DNA of 55,721 nucleotides, from positions 1-55,721 of IMG/VR virus record IMGVR_UViG_3300038958_000005, one strand, 5' to 3'. The notes beneath the pieces were generated by a model. The model did no database searches and was not told the DNA's origin. It worked only from the letters and a program-made list of their open reading frames with translations. This stretch comes from a virus. Below, in pieces: positions 41,695-50,138 of this stretch. Position 1 is the first letter of the stretch. The number at the start of each line of letters is the position of its first letter. The position numbers and the translations under genes were made by a program.

Positions 41695-42541
41695 CGATGC
41701 GCTGTTCCGCATCACCCTTCTTCCCCGGATAGGGCCTTCCGGTCTGCATCGTGTAGAGCGTTTCGAATGTCAGATTCTCAACGACAAGTCCTTCCAGACC
41801 CGTATTGCCGGACAGTTTCTTGATCCTGGCCAGATGCTTCCTGCCGATGTGTTCCGGATTCGTGCAGGCTGGAGCGCTACAGGACCGGCACACCTTGGAT
41901 AACTCGACTTCCACTTCGACCAGGTAGGGAGTTTGCGAGTTCTTCCGCGGGCTGTAGCTACCTGGGATCGGGCCATCGCTATCCCAGTTCTGCTTGAGTT
42001 GATGTGTGAGTACCAGGAAGCAGCCGCAGGCCTTGATGTAGCTGATGATACCCCTGACCCGGTTATTCGCTTCTTCGTAGATGATTCCGCCGATCGACTT
42101 CTTGCCAGCAGCGATCCGTTCCTTTTCCTTGGGCTCGACGAATACCTGCTGCATCACGGACCACCATGAGGAGCCGCCGTCCAGTACGAACGTTCCGTTC
42201 TTCAGGCGGGGAGCCGCTTCCCGGATCACCTGATTCAGTGTGAGCAGAGACTGCACTGCTTCCTGATACGTCCATCCTTCGGGGGAAGCAGGCTGGATGT
42301 CACATATGTACACGTCACGTCGCTTTTCTTCCGGAAGATCGTACAGCAAGAGGTTGGCCGACCGGTCACCGAAGTTGACGAGGATCAGCGGCCGTGGGAA
42401 TCCGAGCGCGAACGTCGTCTTTCCCGTTCCTTCGAGACCATCTACGGAGACGGAGAATGGCGTAATCTCATCCGGATGTAGCTCTTCGGCACTGGTGAGG
42501 ATGATTCCCTTACTCTGTAGTTCCCTCTGCACGTCTTTCAT
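41687..42541 (-). CDS. Sak4-like RecA/AAA ATPase
   Basis: This 284-aa P-loop protein has GLEGTGKT at residues 35-42, Walker B-like TFVLDGG near 120, a helical middle and a C-terminus with a small Cys/His cluster (CRSCSAPACTNPEH). The layout fits Sak4-type single-strand annealing recombination ATPases of phages. Its neighbours, a Cas4-like nuclease and an ERCC4 nuclease, support a recombination role. GAGG lies upstream at a long spacing and the gene overlaps the nuclease's end. Confidence 0.72.
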   Translation of the reverse strand: MKDVQRELQSKGIILTSAEELHPDEITPFSVSVDGLEGTGKTTFALGFPRPLILVNFGDRSANLLLYDLPEEKRRDVYICDIQPASPEGWTYQEAVQSLLTLNQVIREAAPRLKNGTFVLDGGSSWWSVMQQVFVEPKEKERIAAGKKSIGGIIYEEANNRVRGIISYIKACGCFLVLTHQLKQNWDSDGPIPGSYSPRKNSQTPYLVEVEVELSKVCRSCSAPACTNPEHIGRKHLARIKKLSGNTGLEGLVVENLTFETLYTMQTGRPYPGKKGDAEQRIDD

Positions 42542-43367
42542 GTTCGGACAGCCTCGCTTTCAGCCATTGTTCCAGTTCCTCCAATGATTGTTCGGGAGTC
42601 GATGGCGGATGGGCCTGTAACCATCGCTCGCAGACACTGCCATCCGGCAGCTTCTCTCCGATCATACAGTACTTGCATTGATAGTCGTAGATCGGCGAAT
42701 CCGGACCGAGAGGTGGTAGCTCATCACCTTCTACGATCATCTTACGTCGCTGCATTTCCTTGAGCCATCCTACACGTTCCTGTTCGCTGTTCCATCTGAT
42801 TTCAGCCGCCTGCAAATCTGCCCTGGTTCCATTGGTGTTCCGGTAATTCCCGTTGACGTGGAAGATGACCAGGTATCCATAATCGGCTCCATGAATCGCG
42901 AGATACGTCTTTAGCTGATCCAGGTACCAGGGGAACGATTCCACAGCCCGGTTCGAAGAATACTGCGTCGATTTCATCTCGACCAGCACCGGCCGATCGC
43001 CTTCGAATTCGCACCAATCCACCGTCCCGATCATAAGTGTGTCCTCGCATTCGGGGCAGCGTTGCGTGCGTTCGAGTTCGGCGCTCCAAGGGTGCAGCGT
43101 AGAGCACCGGAAGCAGTATCCGGCTCGCACCTGCTGGAAATCACCGGCGAGAAGGTCTTCATGAGAAAGGCCACGGAGCCAGTCGAGAATCGTCGAATCG
43201 GGAACGTCGGAGGCGAAGTTGCTGACTCTTTCTGCCCAGGCCTTGCGCAGGCAGAAGAGCAGATCGCTGACGTGGATTCCAGACCGTCGCTCTCCGATTT
43301 TCAATCGCTTACGGAACCGCTCCAGAAGCTTCTTGCGAAACTTCGGAGCGAGCGTCACCGTAATCAT
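42510..43367 (-). CDS. Cas4/RecB-like nuclease with Fe-S cysteines and zinc ribbon
   Basis: This 285-aa protein has the PD-(D/E)xK core GTVDWCEF (Asp117) and LVEMKS (Glu130, Lys132). Cys39 near the N-terminus plus C231, C234 and C246 near the C-terminus form the Cas4/AddB-type Fe-S cysteine set. A zinc ribbon (C85, C88, C104, C107) is inserted before the catalytic Asp. It may resect DNA ends as part of the recombination module. A structured intergenic region lies upstream. Confidence 0.75.
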   Translation of the reverse strand: MITVTLAPKFRKKLLERFRKRLKIGERRSGIHVSDLLFCLRKAWAERVSNFASDVPDSTILDWLRGLSHEDLLAGDFQQVRAGYCFRCSTLHPWSAELERTQRCPECEDTLMIGTVDWCEFEGDRPVLVEMKSTQYSSNRAVESFPWYLDQLKTYLAIHGADYGYLVIFHVNGNYRNTNGTRADLQAAEIRWNSEQERVGWLKEMQRRKMIVEGDELPPLGPDSPIYDYQCKYCMIGEKLPDGSVCERWLQAHPPSTPEQSLEELEQWLKARLSEHERRAEGTTE

Positions 43368-43522
43368 CGTTCTCTTCTTTCGTCTCCTCTGGCTCCTAGA
43401 GAGGGCAGGTACCCGGAAAGGGGGTGACGGCGACGGTTTGCGGCTAGCTCAAGGAAGGGTGACAACAAGGATACCTGCCCTCTGTAGGAGGGGCTATCGG
43501 AAGACGATAGCCCTATGAATGA
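43368..43522 (-). promoter_or_regulatory. Structured leader of the recombination genes
   Basis: No gene is seen in these 155 bases. A perfect 12-base inverted repeat, agagggcaggta at 43400-43411 and tacctgccctct at 43472-43483, can pair across 60 bases. A separate nine-base-pair hairpin lies at 43491-43513, with GGGCTATCG and CGATAGCCC around a five-base loop. On the minus strand this is the untranslated leader of the Cas4-like gene, and GAGGAGACG follows the long stem. It could be a regulatory RNA fold or an attenuator. Confidence 0.5.
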
Positions 43523-43819
43523 TCACTTACCGGACACCGGCTTTTTGCGCACCTTTTCGTTTCCCTCTCGCTTCCCAGTTTTGCTCCCTGTCGCACGCAC
43601 TGTCTCCATACTCTGATTCGGGACCGTGACTTCGTTCTCTTCCAGCAGCGCCCGGTAAGCATCTTCCCGCGCGGGGTCGAAGAGAAGTAGGAGTCCTTCG
43701 ACCAGCACTACGGCTCCACCGTATCGCGGGTCTACAGGATATTTTAGCAGCTGATTCCTGATGCGTTCCAGCATCGACCTCCAGCTTTCCAGCTGCGTCG
43801 AAGGAATCATTCCATCCAT
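43523..43819 (-). CDS. Small basic protein (98 aa)
   Basis: The first two thirds are helical with a Leu/Val-rich stretch (AVVLVEGLLLLF) and the last third is strongly basic (KTGKREGNEKVRKKPVSGK). It starts at an ATG that overlaps the previous stop (TGATG) with no strong site, although an ATG nine bases on is also possible. It lies between the possible single-strand-binding-type protein and the Cas4-like nuclease, so a DNA-related role is plausible but not shown. Confidence 0.55.
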   Translation of the reverse strand: MDGMIPSTQLESWRSMLERIRNQLLKYPVDPRYGGAVVLVEGLLLLFDPAREDAYRALLEENEVTVPNQSMETVRATGSKTGKREGNEKVRKKPVSGK

Positions 43820-44607
43820 CAGGACTTGAATCCGTCCAGAACCTCGGCGAGACCGCCGGTCGCGATGGCCGTCAGGAACGGCTCGATTCTGGCAGCCGCC
43901 GGGAATTCAGGGTCGGCCAGGATCGAAACAGGAGCCTTCTCGGCGGAAATGCCTCTGGACGCCAGGAACTGCCTGATGAGAGAGGCCGCCTGTTCGACAC
44001 TGACCTCACCGGCCTTCGACTCAGTGGCGTTGGAGACCGACTCAGTCGCCGGTTCCGTCGCGCGAACCCGGAACTTCTGCACCGGCCCGGTGTACCTGTA
44101 GTCCGGAGGCAGCACCTCGATCGGGACGATCACGTTCTTGGCGTAGAAGCCAGGAGCGATCTCCTTTTCGCGGTACCGCTCGACCAACAGATTCATCCCT
44201 TCGATCCGGGACGGGTCAGGAACCAGGGAACCGACGACACGCGTCCATGCGGTAATGATGAACTGCTCCTTACCGCGCGTCCTCATAATCGGCTTGAGCA
44301 CGCCGCTGGAGTCCAGCTTCTCCAGATCGACACCGGCGTAGAGCGTGGCGGGAACCTCAGTGCCGTCAGGCCGCACGAAGACGGCGTCGTAGCGTTCCAG
44401 CTGCAGGTCCCACTGTTGAATCGAATTCCCTTCCGGACCGTAGCCTTCGCCCCGATAGGGGAACGCCTGACGGAACGACGTAGCCCGGTTGTACTCCGGC
44501 GCGCTCCACCGGAACCTGGAGACCTTGACCCGTACCGGGATGGTCTCCCTCGGCTCTTCCCAACTGGACGGGTCGAGCAACGAGACATTGAAGTTCTGAT
44601 TGTCCAT
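43819..44607 (-). CDS. Unknown protein, possible single-strand-binding type (262 aa)
   Basis: A beta-rich N-terminal domain of about 180 residues (VRVKVSRFRW, WDLQLERYDAVFVRPDG, TRGKEQFIITAWTRVV) leads into a linker and a helical C-terminus that ends in EVLDGFKS. The strand-rich start could be an OB-like fold. Its place between the helicase and recombination genes is where a single-strand-binding protein would be expected. The usual acidic C-terminal tip of SSB is absent. The GGGAGG site seven bases before the ATG at 44607 sets the start, and a longer frame upstream crosses a repeat. Confidence 0.45.
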   Translation of the reverse strand: MDNQNFNVSLLDPSSWEEPRETIPVRVKVSRFRWSAPEYNRATSFRQAFPYRGEGYGPEGNSIQQWDLQLERYDAVFVRPDGTEVPATLYAGVDLEKLDSSGVLKPIMRTRGKEQFIITAWTRVVGSLVPDPSRIEGMNLLVERYREKEIAPGFYAKNVIVPIEVLPPDYRYTGPVQKFRVRATEPATESVSNATESKAGEVSVEQAASLIRQFLASRGISAEKAPVSILADPEFPAAARIEPFLTAIATGGLAEVLDGFKS

Positions 44608-44754
44608 ATTAGCCTCCCAACGTATAAGGTCTATTCTGCTGCTTATCCTGCTGCTTATCCTGCTGCTTATCCTGCGATGTGCTATGCACTGCTCACTGCT
44701 GCATGCATGCCGTACCTGCGTGCTACCGCCCGCTAGAGCAGATTTCACCCCCTT
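44608..44754 (-). other. Repeat-bearing intergenic region
   Basis: No gene is supported. It lies between the helicase's stop and the GGGAGG site of the 262-aa gene and is largely made of short repeats. The words gctatgcactgctcactgc and gcatgc give further short repeats beside the array at 44636-44671. Confidence 0.5.
44636..44671 (+). repeat. Three perfect 12-bp repeats
   Basis: The unit ctgctgcttatc occurs three times without change and a fourth begins. The unit length matches the arrays near 9700-9877, but the sequence does not. Confidence 0.9.
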
Positions 44755-46575
44755 TCATTCGATGATGAGTTCCCTGAACGCTTCCCGGAAGAATCGCGGG
44801 CTCCATGTCCGTTTGTACAGACGGGCATAGTTCGCGTCGAGGATGAACGTCACTCCAGCGTCATCCACACTCCTGACGGCCCGGCCAGCAGCCTGAATGA
44901 CCGCGTTCTGAGCTTCGCTGTCATACAGTTCCTGGCCGATAGGATATCCGTTCTCCAGCCTGAATGCTCGCCTTGCCGCAACGATTTCGTCTCCGAGAGA
45001 AGCATACGGAACTTTCGCTATCACCTGCCATCCTATCAGATACGGAATGTCCACGCCAGTCGTCATGCTCGCTGTGACCATGACCAGTGGCTCTTTGGAT
45101 GTGATGAATGTCTTGAGCGCGCGAGAGACTTCGGTGGTCGACTCTCCATGCGTGAAAAACCTGCCCGGTATCAAGGCATTGAGCATCTCCGTGAGCTTGC
45201 GAGCGTTGCGATGCGATGCGGTATGCACCAGACCTTTGCGATACTTCCAGTGTCCAGATTGAGCAATGTGTGCAATCGCTTTCGCAATTGCCTGCCAGTC
45301 TTCGTCGGTACTCCGGTGAGACAGGCTGCGAACGGGCCAGAAGTATACCGGACGCCGTTCGGGCGGGAAGATACTCGGTACCTCGATGAAGTAGTGCTGA
45401 TCTTCCGGGATATCGAGCCGGATGCTCTCCAGCTTCGGGTCACCGGGAGTCGCGCTCATGAGCAGGACACGATCGAAATGACGCCACAATAGACGGTTTG
45501 TCTCCGTACGGCCAAACAGCGGCCGGGCAGTGATCCCAGACTCCTTCCCATACACGATGTCTCTGCGAATGATCCACTCTTCGGGAGAAGAGAGTTCCGC
45601 CAGAATACTCATTCCATCGCGCAGCGCTGTCAGTTGCCGATGCTTCATCCTGATTTCCGCCAGTAGTTTCTGATTCCGCGCGGACGGGTCTTCGAGACAG
45701 AGACCAATGATCGATGTCTGTTCGGCCCGTATGCGCTCCAGTGCGGATATGACAGAGGGAAGGGACTGGCGAGCCCATTCCGACCACTTCACGCTAGACT
45801 CACGCGTTCTCACCGTACGCGGACCATAACGGACAACTTCCTGCGTTTCATCGGCCGGCGGCAGTCTGACGCCGCAGAGGTACAGGAGCCGGTTGTGGAT
45901 ACGCAGGCTCACCGATTCAAGGACTGCCTGCTCTAGAAGATGGCTCTCATCGGCGATCAGGAGCGGTCTGCGGAATGGATTGGCAATCTGTCGGTATCCT
46001 TGTGCCGATGAGATACGCATGACCGGTAGCTGGAGAATACGAAGCGCGTAGGCGTAGTTGGTCACGACCATCGGCGCGTACGCCGCCGTCCAGTATTGCC
46101 GGTAATAACCGCAACCGCCGGGGCCATCCAGTTTCGCATCGCATGCCTGTCCGTCAGCGCATGGTGCTGTTTCGGCTGTCATCTCTTCCAGAAAGCCGAG
46201 ACGGGCCGGATGCTCTGCCGGTAACTCACAGAGAAAATTCCTGCGGCCTTTGAGCACGACAGCGTCTGGTAAGAATTGCCGGTATTGTTCCTGTAACTGA
46301 ATCGTGTGCGTGAGAACCAGCGAATTCCCCGAACCTGAGAACGACAGGAGTTTCTGCACAGCGGCGGCGATGAGACTCTTGCCGGAGCCTGTCGGCGCCG
46401 CCAGAGAGACGAACTTGATGCCGCTGTCGAACGCGTCGAGAATCTCCTGTATTACCTCTCTCTGATTCGGACGCCAGGATTCCTTGGGGAGTCCGAGTTC
46501 CAACGGCGAATCAGGAACGGAAATCGGAGAGCGGCGGATTACGTGGTCTCCAGGTCCAGGTACCATTCTCTCCAT
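44755..46575 (-). CDS. DinG/XPD-like superfamily 2 helicase
   Basis: This 606-aa helicase has Walker A APTGSGKS at residues 60-67, DESH at 209-212, MSATPGDP, and C-terminal motifs ASMTTGVDIPY and QAAGRAVRS. Cysteines at 116, 139, 145 and 155 form the Fe-S cluster typical of XPD/DinG family 5'-3' helicases. It probably unwinds forked DNA or R-loops during phage replication. The start at 46575 is not certain because an ATG nine bases downstream is also possible. It overlaps the end of the 235-aa gene by 37 bases. Confidence 0.85.
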   Translation of the reverse strand: MERMVPGPGDHVIRRSPISVPDSPLELGLPKESWRPNQREVIQEILDAFDSGIKFVSLAAPTGSGKSLIAAAVQKLLSFSGSGNSLVLTHTIQLQEQYRQFLPDAVVLKGRRNFLCELPAEHPARLGFLEEMTAETAPCADGQACDAKLDGPGGCGYYRQYWTAAYAPMVVTNYAYALRILQLPVMRISSAQGYRQIANPFRRPLLIADESHLLEQAVLESVSLRIHNRLLYLCGVRLPPADETQEVVRYGPRTVRTRESSVKWSEWARQSLPSVISALERIRAEQTSIIGLCLEDPSARNQKLLAEIRMKHRQLTALRDGMSILAELSSPEEWIIRRDIVYGKESGITARPLFGRTETNRLLWRHFDRVLLMSATPGDPKLESIRLDIPEDQHYFIEVPSIFPPERRPVYFWPVRSLSHRSTDEDWQAIAKAIAHIAQSGHWKYRKGLVHTASHRNARKLTEMLNALIPGRFFTHGESTTEVSRALKTFITSKEPLVMVTASMTTGVDIPYLIGWQVIAKVPYASLGDEIVAARRAFRLENGYPIGQELYDSEAQNAVIQAAGRAVRSVDDAGVTFILDANYARLYKRTWSPRFFREAFRELIIE

Positions 46576-47246
46576 TCTTCTGCTAGTCGCGGCCAGTCCG
46601 GGTCCCATTCTTCGGTCGGAACCCGGTGCGGATCGCTGATCCACTTCGCGAACGCCAGGGCAGCGCTGCGTGTAGGAATACTTTCGGCCAGCACGCTGCG
46701 TAGCATCTTTCTCTGAGCTTCGGATTCACAGCTATCCAGCATTTCGGTGTATCGCTTCAGACGACGACCGATCGCTTCCCAGTCTCCGATCCGACGTGCC
46801 TGATCCAGTTCCGCTTCATGTTGAGCGATATTTTCCACGAATTCACGACGAATGCGCGCCCGATCGGCGTCGAGACGGGCTTCGTGCTGAATCCTGAGGG
46901 CATCGTTCACGAATCCTTCGATATGGCCCGGCATCATCTTCTGTTCCGCGAAATACTTGATAAGCATTTCGACCGCGTGCCTGATGATATTCGATACCGA
47001 ACCCTGATAGCCGAACCGATTGTCGTTTGCCATTTCTTGCAGGATCGCATCCGTGTACCGGGTGAGACGGACCGTGCGATTGACAGTATTCCTGACTTCA
47101 GACTCCGTCAGTGCGCCCAGATAGGTCGTATTCTCGGCGTGTTCCATGACCTCCATCGGGGACAGGACTGCCTCGATCGGAGTCGCTACGGGAATCTCAG
47201 CAGGAACTCGTACGCTGGAGTCATCTTTCCTCCACCGTTGTTGCAT
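46539..47246 (-). CDS. Helical protein with ribbon-helix-helix-like start (235 aa)
   Basis: Residues about 55-95 (TVRLTRYTDAILQEMA...SVSNIIRHAVEML) look like a ribbon-helix-helix DNA-binding motif with one strand and two helices. The rest is a long charged helical region with Arg/Glu repeats. It may be a regulator or a scaffold for the replication proteins. The strong AGGAGGT site lies before the ATG. Directly downstream is the helicase, which it overlaps. Confidence 0.55.
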   Translation of the reverse strand: MQQRWRKDDSSVRVPAEIPVATPIEAVLSPMEVMEHAENTTYLGALTESEVRNTVNRTVRLTRYTDAILQEMANDNRFGYQGSVSNIIRHAVEMLIKYFAEQKMMPGHIEGFVNDALRIQHEARLDADRARIRREFVENIAQHEAELDQARRIGDWEAIGRRLKRYTEMLDSCESEAQRKMLRSVLAESIPTRSAALAFAKWISDPHRVPTEEWDPDWPRLAEEWREWYLDLETT

Positions 47247-47262
47247 GCTTACCTCCTATGAG

Positions 47263-47682
47263 CTACGAACAGTCGATCAGCCAGGTACCGTCTACCTTCG
47301 TGAAGAGGCCGAACGTCGGCCCCGCTACCTTCGTATCGAGTAAGATGATGGCCTGACTTCCTGATGCATTGATGAAGACATCACGAACAGAGAATGCTTC
47401 ACTCCATGTATAACCGGAATCGCGAAGATACTTCGATGACATACGCATGGAGACACGTGCTGCATCCATATTACCACGGCAGTTCTCGGCCGTGAGTTGC
47501 CATACCCGGTCGTAGTTTCCCTCATCGAGTAGTGCGAGCTGATAACGGAATGCCTGCGCGACATCGTCGTATGGATCGTCAGTACTGTTTAATTGAGTAT
47601 ACAGATATGCTCCCAGTAGCAGGATCGCGCTCGCGATGAGCGCGAATCCGTGCCATGTGGAATCCAGCCTCGGTAATGACAT
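47263..47682 (-). CDS. Membrane-anchored NTF2-like protein (139 aa)
   Basis: The N-terminus has one hydrophobic helix (about residues 12-30), followed by a domain with AFRYQLALLDEGNYDRVWQL and LFTKVDGTWLIDC. This helix-then-strand cone pattern is seen in NTF2-like or DUF4878-type extracytoplasmic domains. It is probably on the outer face of the cell membrane and may act in superinfection exclusion or membrane change, which is inference. AGGGGG precedes the ATG. Confidence 0.6.
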   Translation of the reverse strand: MSLPRLDSTWHGFALIASAILLLGAYLYTQLNSTDDPYDDVAQAFRYQLALLDEGNYDRVWQLTAENCRGNMDAARVSMRMSSKYLRDSGYTWSEAFSVRDVFINASGSQAIILLDTKVAGPTFGLFTKVDGTWLIDCS

Positions 47683-47700
47683 CGGTACCCCCTGTAGTTT

Positions 47701-47802
47701 CTACTTCTTCTTATTCTTCTGCTTGCCACCGCCCTTCTTCTGAGGTTTCCGTTGCTCCGTAACGACTACGGTCTTCTTCTTGTTCTTTTTCTTCTTCGCC
47801 AT
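47701..47802 (-). CDS. Lysine-rich 33-aa peptide
   Basis: The reading begins MAKKKKNKKKTVVV and ends KKGGGKQKNKKK, so about half its residues are Lys. AGGATCAACGTGCA lies before the ATG at 47802. It sits between a membrane protein and a Cys-containing small protein. It would be a strong nucleic-acid binder or a DNA-condensing or ribosome-binding peptide if made. The frame is too short for default gene callers and could be non-coding by chance, but the Lys bias favours a real peptide. Confidence 0.5.
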   Translation of the reverse strand: MAKKKKNKKKTVVVTEQRKPQKKGGGKQKNKKK

Positions 47803-47820
47803 TGCACGTTGATCCTGGAT

Positions 47821-48126
47821 TCAGTGCGGAGTGCCGACCGTCAGACTACCCAGACCGTAGACGGTGAGAGAGACGTGCAGGTCCGTCGGGAACGAGTAGA
47901 AGAGTCGAAGCTCTACTCCCAATACGCAGACGCTGATGCCCATGCACGCGAAGACGCCCCTCAGACCTGAACCACTCGATGCCCCGGCTGAGGTGTGCAC
48001 ATCAACACCGATCAGAGCGGAGAAACGTTGAGCAATGAAGTTCGAAAGACCGTACCATTGGAGTTCGAGAGAGACGCATCGCTTCACCAGCGATACCAGC
48101 GAACACAGAATACAGCGCTCTTTCAT
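47821..48126 (-). CDS. Small Cys-containing hydrophobic protein (101 aa)
   Basis: It has an N-terminal CILC pair and two hydrophobic stretches, with the C-terminal stretch GVFACMGISVCVLG carrying two more cysteines. A membrane link is possible. The GGGAGGAG site lies before the ATG. It is the gene next to PolA. No family is recognised. Confidence 0.5.
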   Translation of the reverse strand: MKERCILCSLVSLVKRCVSLELQWYGLSNFIAQRFSALIGVDVHTSAGASSGSGLRGVFACMGISVCVLGVELRLFYSFPTDLHVSLTVYGLGSLTVGTPH

Positions 48127-48137
48127 GATGCTCCTCC

Positions 48138-50138
48138 CTATTTGTGGGCCTCGGCCCAGTTATGTCCCCATGCGACATCAACGCGCAAGGGCACATACGG
48201 TTCGAACGGTTGCTGAAGCTCCATGTGCTGCTTCAGCTTTTGACCGTACACCTCACTGTACCGCCTGTCTACCAGACAGACAAGTTCATCGTGTACCTGC
48301 AGGACGACTCGGCCCCAGGCGGACATTTCGGTATCTAGGCTGATCGAACGCATCGCCAGTTTCATGAGGTCCGCTGCTGTTCCCTGGATCACGTGGTTCA
48401 CGCATGCTCGTTCCGCTTCCTTACGCTTCTGTTCGTCTCGACTGTCGATATCCGGGAAGTATCGGGGGCGGCCGAAGACCGTTTCGCTGTATCCTAGTTG
48501 TCTTGTCTTCTCGATCGTATGATAGACCCAACTCCAGTACGTACTGTACAGGCGCTTATGCGCTTTGAGGAATTCCATGCACTCTTCCCGACTCGGTACC
48601 GGAATACCGGCAGCCATATTGCTCAATGCGAGTTTCTCAAGTTGTTCGCGGAGAAGTTCATGCTGACCGCCATAATTGCTAAGGTAGTTAACCATTTTAG
48701 CGATGACTCGCATCGTCGATTCCTTTGGGATTTCCTGCCACGGAATCCCGTAGATAGCAGACGCCGTGATGCGATGCAGGTCCCAATCGTTTCGTATCGC
48801 TTCGCAAAGTTTCGGATCACGGCTGACGAATGCTGCAATCGTGAGTTCCAGCTGGGACATATCGCCGCTCACGATTACCGTGTCCGGATCGGCGATGAAA
48901 AGATGACGGAATTTCTGCGTGACCTGTTGTAGATTGGGCGAACGGCTGGATAGGCGTCCGGATACGACTGTCGTATTCGTGAATTCGGTATGCAACCTGC
49001 CGTCCTTCTCTGACAGCGTGATCCATTGCTTCAGGAATCCGGTGTCCTTGGACAGCCGGGAACGGATGATGAACAACGGCACGATTGGATGTTTGTCTCG
49101 AAGCTGGAGAAGCGCGAGAGAATCGGTAGAGCCAGGCCCTTGCTCATCCTCGACTTCCCATTCTTTCTTGCCGCCAGCGAAGCGTTTCTTGGGAAGCTTC
49201 AGGACATCGTACAGGAGTCTTTCCTTCTGCTGCCATGAAGCAGGATTGAACGGTACGGGTACAGGTGGTAGACGGCCCGCTCCCGAACAGCGCTCGCACG
49301 AGACACGCTTGTTCTTACCGTTGCGGCAGGAAGGACATACCGGATACCAGATCGTACCATTGCGTTTCTCGTATTCGCGATAACCCAGACGTTCCGCCTG
49401 TTCCACGATGATTCGGTCGATCGCTTCCAGACCACGCTGGTATTCTTCCAGCATCGGATACGCCCGATTCCGGTCGAACCTGATACCGGTCAGCGTCATT
49501 TCGGCGAGCATTGGTACGACCGGAAGTTCGATTTCAGAATAGATGCGCAACGCTTTCGGGTTGCTGTCAGCTAGCTCCGAGCGCATGATCCGTTCCAGGC
49601 GCACGACCTGTTCGGCATCCTGAGAAGCGCAGTACCGGGCCACTTCTTCCAGAGGTACTTCGCCGATATGCCTTGCCCTGTATGTGCGCAGGAGTTCCGT
49701 ATATTCCAGCGTGTCGATCCGAAGGTAGCGTTGCAGCAACGGTTTCAATGATGCTTCCGGTTCACCTAGAAGGTAGGCGAGAATTCGCGGATCGCCAGCG
49801 AGTGGACCCGGCGGTCCTAACCGGTACCGCAACAGATAGGTGAGATCGAACAACGCGTTGTGCGCATACCAGGGACGATTCCGTATCAACGAAGAGACGC
49901 GCTGCAGTAACGATTCCGTTTCCGGTATCTCCGGGTAGACGCGAACGTAGACGGTAATCGGCGTATCGCCTTCTGGTGGATAGAACGATAGACCGATACC
50001 GGCGAGAAGGTCGATCCAGGGTCGTGGTTGTTTTCTGTTACTATCGATGGGAATACTCTCGATGTCGATGCCCACGACCCAGTCTTCAGGAATATCCGGT
50101 AGATCGTCCGGTCGATCGGCAATGATGCAGTTCATCAT
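48138..50138 (-). CDS. polA: DNA polymerase family A with zinc-finger insertion
   Basis: This 666-aa enzyme has a 3'-5' exonuclease domain (D25 and E27 in GIDIES, D98 in HNALFD, D174 in YCASQD) and a polymerase domain with motif A DMSQLELT (D426), motif B R477...K481-M-V-N-Y485 and motif C HDE (616-618). Motif B has Tyr where E. coli Pol I has Phe, as in T7 polymerase. A Cys4 insertion CPSC...CERC (268-284), like a DnaJ or ribbon zinc knuckle, sits between exonuclease and polymerase, which is unusual. No 5' nuclease domain. The start overlaps the UDG stop. Confidence 0.92.
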   Translation of the reverse strand: MMNCIIADRPDDLPDIPEDWVVGIDIESIPIDSNRKQPRPWIDLLAGIGLSFYPPEGDTPITVYVRVYPEIPETESLLQRVSSLIRNRPWYAHNALFDLTYLLRYRLGPPGPLAGDPRILAYLLGEPEASLKPLLQRYLRIDTLEYTELLRTYRARHIGEVPLEEVARYCASQDAEQVVRLERIMRSELADSNPKALRIYSEIELPVVPMLAEMTLTGIRFDRNRAYPMLEEYQRGLEAIDRIIVEQAERLGYREYEKRNGTIWYPVCPSCRNGKNKRVSCERCSGAGRLPPVPVPFNPASWQQKERLLYDVLKLPKKRFAGGKKEWEVEDEQGPGSTDSLALLQLRDKHPIVPLFIIRSRLSKDTGFLKQWITLSEKDGRLHTEFTNTTVVSGRLSSRSPNLQQVTQKFRHLFIADPDTVIVSGDMSQLELTIAAFVSRDPKLCEAIRNDWDLHRITASAIYGIPWQEIPKESTMRVIAKMVNYLSNYGGQHELLREQLEKLALSNMAAGIPVPSREECMEFLKAHKRLYSTYWSWVYHTIEKTRQLGYSETVFGRPRYFPDIDSRDEQKRKEAERACVNHVIQGTAADLMKLAMRSISLDTEMSAWGRVVLQVHDELVCLVDRRYSEVYGQKLKQHMELQQPFEPYVPLRVDVAWGHNWAEAHK

